Of a stretch of 10,792 nt of DNA, positions 6,942-10,792 are shown piece after piece. The notes beneath the pieces were generated by a model. The model did no database searches and was not told the origin of the DNA. It saw only the letters and a list, made by a program, of their open reading frames with translations. The position numbers and the translations under genes were made by a program. This DNA comes from Treponema sp. (GTDB lineage Bacteria > Spirochaetota > Spirochaetia > Treponematales > Treponemataceae), in the NCBI GenBank assembly GCA_017617145.1, contig JAFZWX010000210.1:1-10792 (forward strand), in the 5' to 3' direction. How positions within the stretch are numbered: the stretch's first letter is position 1; every line of letters starts with the position of its first letter.

Positions 6942-9476
6942 ATGGTATTTATTGCATTAAACTGTGTTTTATTACTTTGTTTTATATATCTCACTTACTA
7001 CATAGACAAAAAAAATTCGTTTTTGGGAAATACAGGGAATACATTGTTAGTTCCTCTGCTTTTTGCTTCTATTGAACTTTTCCTGTACATTCTTGTAATG
7101 ATTTTTAAAGATAAATGGATTGATTCTTTTGTTGTTCAATTGGTTCGTATTGTTTTCTGTTTTGATGGTATTTTCTTTGTTTCGTTTAGTTACGGACTTG
7201 TTGGAGTTTCGACAAGAATTAATAAAGCTTTCCCAAAAATCATTCAATGGCTTTTATATCTCTTTGTAATTTACATTGTATTCTTCCAGTTTAAGGATAT
7301 TTCTATTGATTCTGATTTAAGTATGAATGTTGGTTCGGAGCGTCTGTTCTCTGGCGATGTTCAGAAGTATTTCCCATGGGATTGGGTTTTCCTTTATAAT
7401 GCAATTTATAAGTTTATACTTCCTGGTACTGCATTCCTGTTCCTTATGGTATTTCAAGAAAGAAAGGGAAGTCAGCTTCAAAAGTATCAGTGTCTTGTAA
7501 TTGCAGAAGGTATTGCACTTATGTGGGTTCTCATTTACTTCTTTAAGTATCTGGGTGCTGTAAAGCCTGCATTTGTTTCGCTTTATATGTATTCTTATGT
7601 AGCTATGTATGTACTTGTTGTTATAGGATTGGCAAAGACTTCTGTTCCTTCAAGCAAGGCATATATTGCAACTTTGTTCAAAAACTTTGTTTCTTATATT
7701 ATTCCAGCAGCCGGAATTGGTCTTGTAGCAATGTTTACTCAACCTGCCGGTAATATTTTTACGGTAGCATTTATTGCGCTTTTTGTTGTAATTTCCATTG
7801 TAGCAGTTCTTTTTGCACTTATTGTTTCTGATTTACTTACAAATAATTCAAAGCTTTATACTGCAGATTATGGTCCTGCTCTTGAAAAACAACTTGCCAA
7901 AATTGATTATTCTGTTGAAATGGATACAATCACCAGCAAGATGTATGAAATATTCCGTCGACACGTTGAATCATCTTCTGTAAATGTTTACATTCTTAAT
8001 AATAAAAACATGCTCGAAACTGCCTATACTTCAAACGGATTTACTACAACAATTCCAATCAACACAACAATGTTTGAAACACTTTTGAATGTAGGTCGTT
8101 CTGTTGTTTGCTGGTCTCAAATTGGAAACGTTCATGATCTTTCTACAATTGAAGAACAGCTTACAAAGTTCTTTGACGAGACTAATTCTGATGCAATGTT
8201 CATTTTGAATGAAGGTCATAATATTCTTGGTTTGATTACACTTGGAAAGAAAATTTCCGGTGACCATTACAAGGATTACGACTATAACATCTTCCTTAAA
8301 CTTTATTCTTACTTCTTTGTATTCGGTTATTACATGCGAAACATTTCTAATAAGGAAATTATTTCTGTAGTAAACCGTGAAATTAAGATGTCTTCTCAGA
8401 TTATTACTTCTATTCAGGAAAATATTGACCACGTAAAGAATCCTAAGATTGATACCGGCTATCTCATGGTTCCTGCCCGAAACATTGGTGGTGAATTTAT
8501 TGATATGATTCGTCTTACCGATACACGCCATTTGTTTGTAGTAGGCGATATGTCTGGTAAAGGTATTGCGGCTTCTATGAACATGGTTATCTTAAAGTCT
8601 ATTATCCGAACATACCTTGCCGAAACTCATGATTTTAAGGATTTAGTAATTAAGATTAACAGCTTTATACGAGACTCATTGAACAAGGGTACAATCTTTG
8701 CAGGTTTGTTTGCTTTGATTGATTTTGAAACAGATACAATGTACTACATAAACTGTGGTATTCCTGCCTTGATGCTTTATACTCAGGTTTACAATAACGT
8801 AATTGAGATTCAGGGTTCCGGACACATTCTTGGATTTGTTAAAGATATTTCGCCGTATATTTCAGTTAAAACTACCAAGCTTAGTCGTGGTGATATTATT
8901 CTTGCTTGTACAGACGGACTTGTTCAGTCTCACTCACTTCGTGGTGAACAATTTGGAAAGGAACGTATTCAGCAGTGTCTTTTGGATAACTCAACATATC
9001 CTGCACAGCGTATGGCCCAGTTTACTTTTGACAGTTTGATTAAGTTCATGTCAAAGGAAATGGAAGACGATGTTTCTATTCTTGTATTGAAGTACGAAAC
9101 AGCACGTGTTTATGCTGATGATGATAAAACTGCTGAACCAGCTGCAGAAGAAGCTGCACCTGCAGAAGAAGCTTTAGCTAGTGATGTTGCAGCCGAAGAT
9201 GTTGCAACTCCAGAGGAAGAAGTTGCAACTGTAGCCGAAACTGAAACGCAAGTTTCCGAAGGAAACTTGGAGAGTTCGCAAAGCGAACGACTCCCTGAGC
9301 CTGTCGAAGGGCCGGCTGAAGAAGAGATGGCCCCTGCAGAACAAGCTGCAATCGCAGAAGAAACTCCTGCTGCTCCAGAAGACGACTTCTTCATCAATGA
9401 CAACATTCTTCCAGATGACCCAGATATTCCGGATTTGAGTAACCTGGACGAAATGATTAAGCAGGCTGGCCTCTAA
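6942..9476 (+). CDS. Large polytopic PP2C-type (SpoIIE/RsbU family) phosphatase with acidic tail
   Basis: An 844-residue protein. Residues 1 to about 300 contain roughly eight or nine hydrophobic segments (for example 3-20, 35-55, 64-90, 100-116, 148-171, 183-203, 209-231, 250-266, 272-298), so it is a polytopic inner-membrane sensor. Residues about 325-465 look like a weak GAF-type module. The phosphatase domain (about 480-718) carries GDMSGKG (Asp536), CTDGL (Asp658) and EDDVSIL (Asp709/710). Its first metal-ligand position reads GGEF, Glu518, where the family and its neighbour have Asp. From 720 on there is an Ala/Glu/Pro-rich tail, interrupted by a palindrome-encoded segment (770-790) and ending in an acidic block (DDFFINDN, then PDIPDLSNLDEMIKQAGL). 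A typical RsbU-like protein lacks such a tail. The ribosome site AAGGTAGG (6926-6933) is inside the preceding gene, suggesting coupling. The likely substrate is the STAS protein next door. Confidence 0.88.
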   Translation: MVFIALNCVLLLCFIYLTYYIDKKNSFLGNTGNTLLVPLLFASIELFLYILVMIFKDKWIDSFVVQLVRIVFCFDGIFFVSFSYGLVGVSTRINKAFPKIIQWLLYLFVIYIVFFQFKDISIDSDLSMNVGSERLFSGDVQKYFPWDWVFLYNAIYKFILPGTAFLFLMVFQERKGSQLQKYQCLVIAEGIALMWVLIYFFKYLGAVKPAFVSLYMYSYVAMYVLVVIGLAKTSVPSSKAYIATLFKNFVSYIIPAAGIGLVAMFTQPAGNIFTVAFIALFVVISIVAVLFALIVSDLLTNNSKLYTADYGPALEKQLAKIDYSVEMDTITSKMYEIFRRHVESSSVNVYILNNKNMLETAYTSNGFTTTIPINTTMFETLLNVGRSVVCWSQIGNVHDLSTIEEQLTKFFDETNSDAMFILNEGHNILGLITLGKKISGDHYKDYDYNIFLKLYSYFFVFGYYMRNISNKEIISVVNREIKMSSQIITSIQENIDHVKNPKIDTGYLMVPARNIGGEFIDMIRLTDTRHLFVVGDMSGKGIAASMNMVILKSIIRTYLAETHDFKDLVIKINSFIRDSLNKGTIFAGLFALIDFETDTMYYINCGIPALMLYTQVYNNVIEIQGSGHILGFVKDISPYISVKTTKLSRGDIILACTDGLVQSHSLRGEQFGKERIQQCLLDNSTYPAQRMAQFTFDSLIKFMSKEMEDDVSILVLKYETARVYADDDKTAEPAAEEAAPAEEALASDVAAEDVATPEEEVATVAETETQVSEGNLESSQSERLPEPVEGPAEEEMAPAEQAAIAEETPAAPEDDFFINDNILPDDPDIPDLSNLDEMIKQAGL
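9249..9311 (+). repeat. Palindrome cluster inserted in frame in the phosphatase tail
   Basis: Three palindromic blocks sit back to back within 63 bases (21 codons, residues 770-790). The first is a perfect 9-bp stem, CAAGTTTCC (9249-9257) with GGAAACTTG (9261-9269). The second is a perfect 6-bp stem, GTTCGC (9274-9279) with GCGAAC (9283-9288). The third is CCCTGAGCCTGTCGAAGGG at 9293-9311, a short semi-palindrome that I recall as a widespread dispersed repeat in bacterial genomes. The encoded stretch includes SSQSERLPEPVEG and breaks an otherwise Ala/Glu-rich tail. This looks like a repeat element tolerated inside a disordered region with the frame kept, comparable in principle to Rickettsia palindromic elements. 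Its exact ends are uncertain. Confidence 0.65.
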
Positions 9477-9498
9477 TAGAATTATAGGAGTGTAGATT

Positions 9499-9825
9499 AT
9501 GGAACAGATAACTATTACAGAAAAAGACGGTGCAAACTATCACTTATATGAACTCGAAGGCGCTTTGAATGCCTATACACTTGGAGAATTTCAGGACACC
9601 CTTTACGATGCTGTTCAAAAGAACAATATCGTTCTTGATATGTCTCGTTTAATTGAACTTGATGCTTCTGGAATAGGCCTCTTAATGGCAGCCTATAACG
9701 ATTCAGAAGACGCTGGTCACAAGTTGTACTTTATGACCATGTCCAACGAAGCAGACAAGGCAATAGCGGCTACGGGATTTAAATATGTATTTAATTTGAT
9801 AAATTCCGTCACTGAAGTAAAATAA
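9499..9825 (+). CDS. STAS-domain anti-sigma-factor antagonist (RsbV/SpoIIAA-like)
   Basis: A 108-residue single-domain cytoplasmic protein whose length matches SpoIIAA/RsbV. The opening strands are followed by EGALNAYTLGEFQ (20-32), the equivalent of the family's first loop, then IVLDMSRL (44-51). The phosphorylation loop is LDASGIG (54-60), where Ser57 aligns with the regulated serine of SpoIIAA/RsbV. In that family a GHKL kinase (SpoIIAB/RsbW) phosphorylates this serine and a PP2C phosphatase removes the phosphate. The unphosphorylated form binds the kinase and frees its other partner, usually a sigma factor. Two such phosphatases lie immediately upstream, 22 bases away, so the three genes form a partner-switching operon. 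AGGAG (9486-9490) is the Shine-Dalgarno. The kinase and final target are not in the window, so the output could be sigma-factor control or something else. Confidence 0.92.
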   Translation: MEQITITEKDGANYHLYELEGALNAYTLGEFQDTLYDAVQKNNIVLDMSRLIELDASGIGLLMAAYNDSEDAGHKLYFMTMSNEADKAIAATGFKYVFNLINSVTEVK

Positions 9826-9850
9826 TATTTATAAAGAAAATGATAATAAA

Positions 9851-9940
9851 TGTGCCAAAGATTTTCTGTCATCACGCGAACGGGGCGAAAAGGAAGTTCG
9901 CGTGCTGCCAGAAAATCTTTGGCACAATTTCTTTTATTTA
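9851..9940 (+). terminator. Long hairpin between convergent genes, likely bidirectional terminator
   Basis: TGTGCCAAAGATTTTCTG (9851-9868) pairs perfectly over 18 bp with 9909-9926. After a 4x4 internal loop, CACGCGAAC (9873-9881) pairs perfectly with GTTCGCGTG (9896-9904). The apex is 14 bases. A T-rich run (about 9928-9939) follows on the plus strand, and the plus-strand A-rich sequence at 9833-9850 gives T-rich RNA on the minus strand. It lies between the STAS gene and the end of leuS, which converge, so a two-way terminator fits. The nested outer-stem/internal-loop/GC-rich-inner-stem plan is like that of the hairpin after dnaJ, so it may also derive from a mobile palindromic element. Confidence 0.75.
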
Positions 9941-9946
9941 GAAAAT

Positions 9947-10792
9947 CTACTTAACTACAATATTTACCAATTTATTCGGTACAACAATCGTTTTAACAAC
10001 TTCATGTCCATCTGTAAATTTCTTTACACCTTCAAGCGTGAATGCTGTTGCCTTGAGTTCTTCCTGGTTGGTGTTAGGGGCTGCCATGAACTTGTCGCGG
10101 AGCTTGCCGTTTACCATTACTACAATCTGAACTTCGTCGTCTTTTGCAAAGTCGGCATTTACTGTTGGCCAGCTTTCGTAGGCAATTGTTTTGTTGTTGC
10201 CAAGTTTTTCCCAGAGCTCTTCACCAAGGTGTGGTGCATAAGGAGACAAAATCTTTACAAAGTCTGCCCACATGATCTTTGGAACTTCATTGAGCTTGCT
10301 GACTTCGTTGATAAAAATCATCATCTGGCTTATTGCTGTATTGAAGTTTAAGGTTGCAGTATCATCAGTTACTTTTTTTACAGTCTGAGCAAAGGTTTTT
10401 CTTGCGCTGATTAAAGCCTTGTCTTCGAGCTTGCCTGTAATGTCAATGTCGGCCATTGGTTTTTCGCTAACGGCCCATACTTTTTCGAGGAAGCGGTGAA
10501 TACCAACAATTCCCTGTGTTGACCATGGCTTACTCATTGTAAGTGGGCCCATGAACATTTCGTACATACGAACGCTGTCGGCACCGTAGGCTTTAATTTC
10601 GTCATCAGGGTTTACAACGTTCTTCAAAGACTTACTCATCTTTGCTACAATCTGTTCAAGCTGTTCGCCTGTTGCTTTTTCTATAAATGTGCCGTCTTCC
10701 TTCTGTTCAACTTCATCAACAGGAACAAGAGTTTTGTTCTTGCGCTGGAAGGCAAAAGAAGTAATCATACCCTGGTTTACAAGGCGCTGGAA
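9947..10792 (-). CDS. leuS: Leucyl-tRNA synthetase, C-terminal part (5' end outside window)
   Basis: The last 281 codons of a class I aminoacyl-tRNA synthetase on the minus strand. The frame is open to the right edge, so the Met at 10768 is internal (it is preceded by LVNQG) and not the start. The ATP-binding KMSKS motif lies at 10628-10642 in AKMSKSLKNVVNPDD. It is followed by YGADSVRMYEMFMGPL and then WSTQGIVGIHRFLEKVW, which is characteristic of leucyl enzymes and separates this from isoleucyl and valyl relatives. The helical anticodon-binding domain follows, then the small C-terminal domain (QIVVMVNGKLRDK to the end) that contacts the tRNA elbow in LeuRS. The enzyme charges tRNA-Leu in the cytoplasm. 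The stop is TAG (complement of 9947-9949). The gene converges on the STAS operon, with a long hairpin between them. Confidence 0.96.
   Translation of the reverse strand, partial: FQRLVNQGMITSFAFQRKNKTLVPVDEVEQKEDGTFIEKATGEQLEQIVAKMSKSLKNVVNPDDEIKAYGADSVRMYEMFMGPLTMSKPWSTQGIVGIHRFLEKVWAVSEKPMADIDITGKLEDKALISARKTFAQTVKKVTDDTATLNFNTAISQMMIFINEVSKLNEVPKIMWADFVKILSPYAPHLGEELWEKLGNNKTIAYESWPTVNADFAKDDEVQIVVMVNGKLRDKFMAAPNTNQEELKATAFTLEGVKKFTDGHEVVKTIVVPNKLVNIVVK

Noticed and set aside
8487..8498. GGEF tetrapeptide suggesting a diguanylate cyclase
   Set aside because: It falls exactly at the first metal motif of a PP2C phosphatase domain whose other motifs (GDMSGKG, CTDGL, EDDVS) follow in order. 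No other GGDEF-domain features are present.
9110..9406. Minus-strand Ser/Ala-rich open frame opposite the phosphatase tail
   Set aside because: It is the complement of an Ala/Glu-rich coding tail, which produces Ser/Ala codons on the other strand. No start signal is visible.
9902..10351. 149-codon plus-strand open frame at the right end
   Set aside because: It is antisense to clear leuS sequence and starts inside the right arm of a hairpin. The Cys/Phe/Tyr-rich product is typical of an antisense shadow.

Overview
The window looks like the chromosome of a low-to-moderate GC spirochaete, most probably a Treponema. This is inferred from three things: a lipoprotein signal with a relaxed spirochaete-type lipobox, the style of the GrpE/DnaK/DnaJ proteins, and a neighbouring block of RsbU/SpoIIE-type phosphatases plus a STAS protein of a kind I recall from treponemes. 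No search was run, so the genus is an inference.

Layout from left to right. (1) The tail of an unidentified gene ends at 175. A lipoprotein gene (175-1260) starts on the last base of that stop codon. A strong intrinsic terminator (213-251) lies inside the signal-peptide codons of the lipoprotein gene. (2) A chaperone block, grpE (1333-1959), dnaK (2060-4027) and dnaJ (4122-5279), encodes the complete DnaK folding machine. The gaps on both sides of dnaK each hold a pair of 29-nt palindromes in inverted orientation. The two palindrome types share loop and flanks but have different, compensated stems. A 127-nt composite hairpin ending in a T-rich run follows dnaJ. (3) A partner-switching block contains a two-TM PP2C phosphatase (5546-6940), a large multi-TM PP2C phosphatase (6942-9476) and a STAS anti-sigma-factor antagonist (9499-9825). 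The genes lie 1 and 22 bases apart and so are very likely one operon. (4) A 76-nt hairpin separates this block from the convergent 3' part of leuS, which runs off the right edge on the minus strand.

How the genes work together: DnaJ delivers substrates to DnaK and stimulates its ATPase, and GrpE exchanges the nucleotide. In the second block, the two membrane phosphatases presumably sense different inputs and dephosphorylate the STAS protein at Ser57, releasing it to bind a kinase/anti-sigma partner. That partner is not in the window.

I see no phage, IS element, CRISPR array, defence island, rRNA or tRNA. The genes are ordinary. The unusual content is structural: four classes of palindromic element, one of them inside a coding region with its reading frame kept, and a terminator that overlaps a gene start. 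No stretch over 300 bases lacks a gene; the longest gap (5280-5545) holds the composite hairpin and a candidate promoter/operator.
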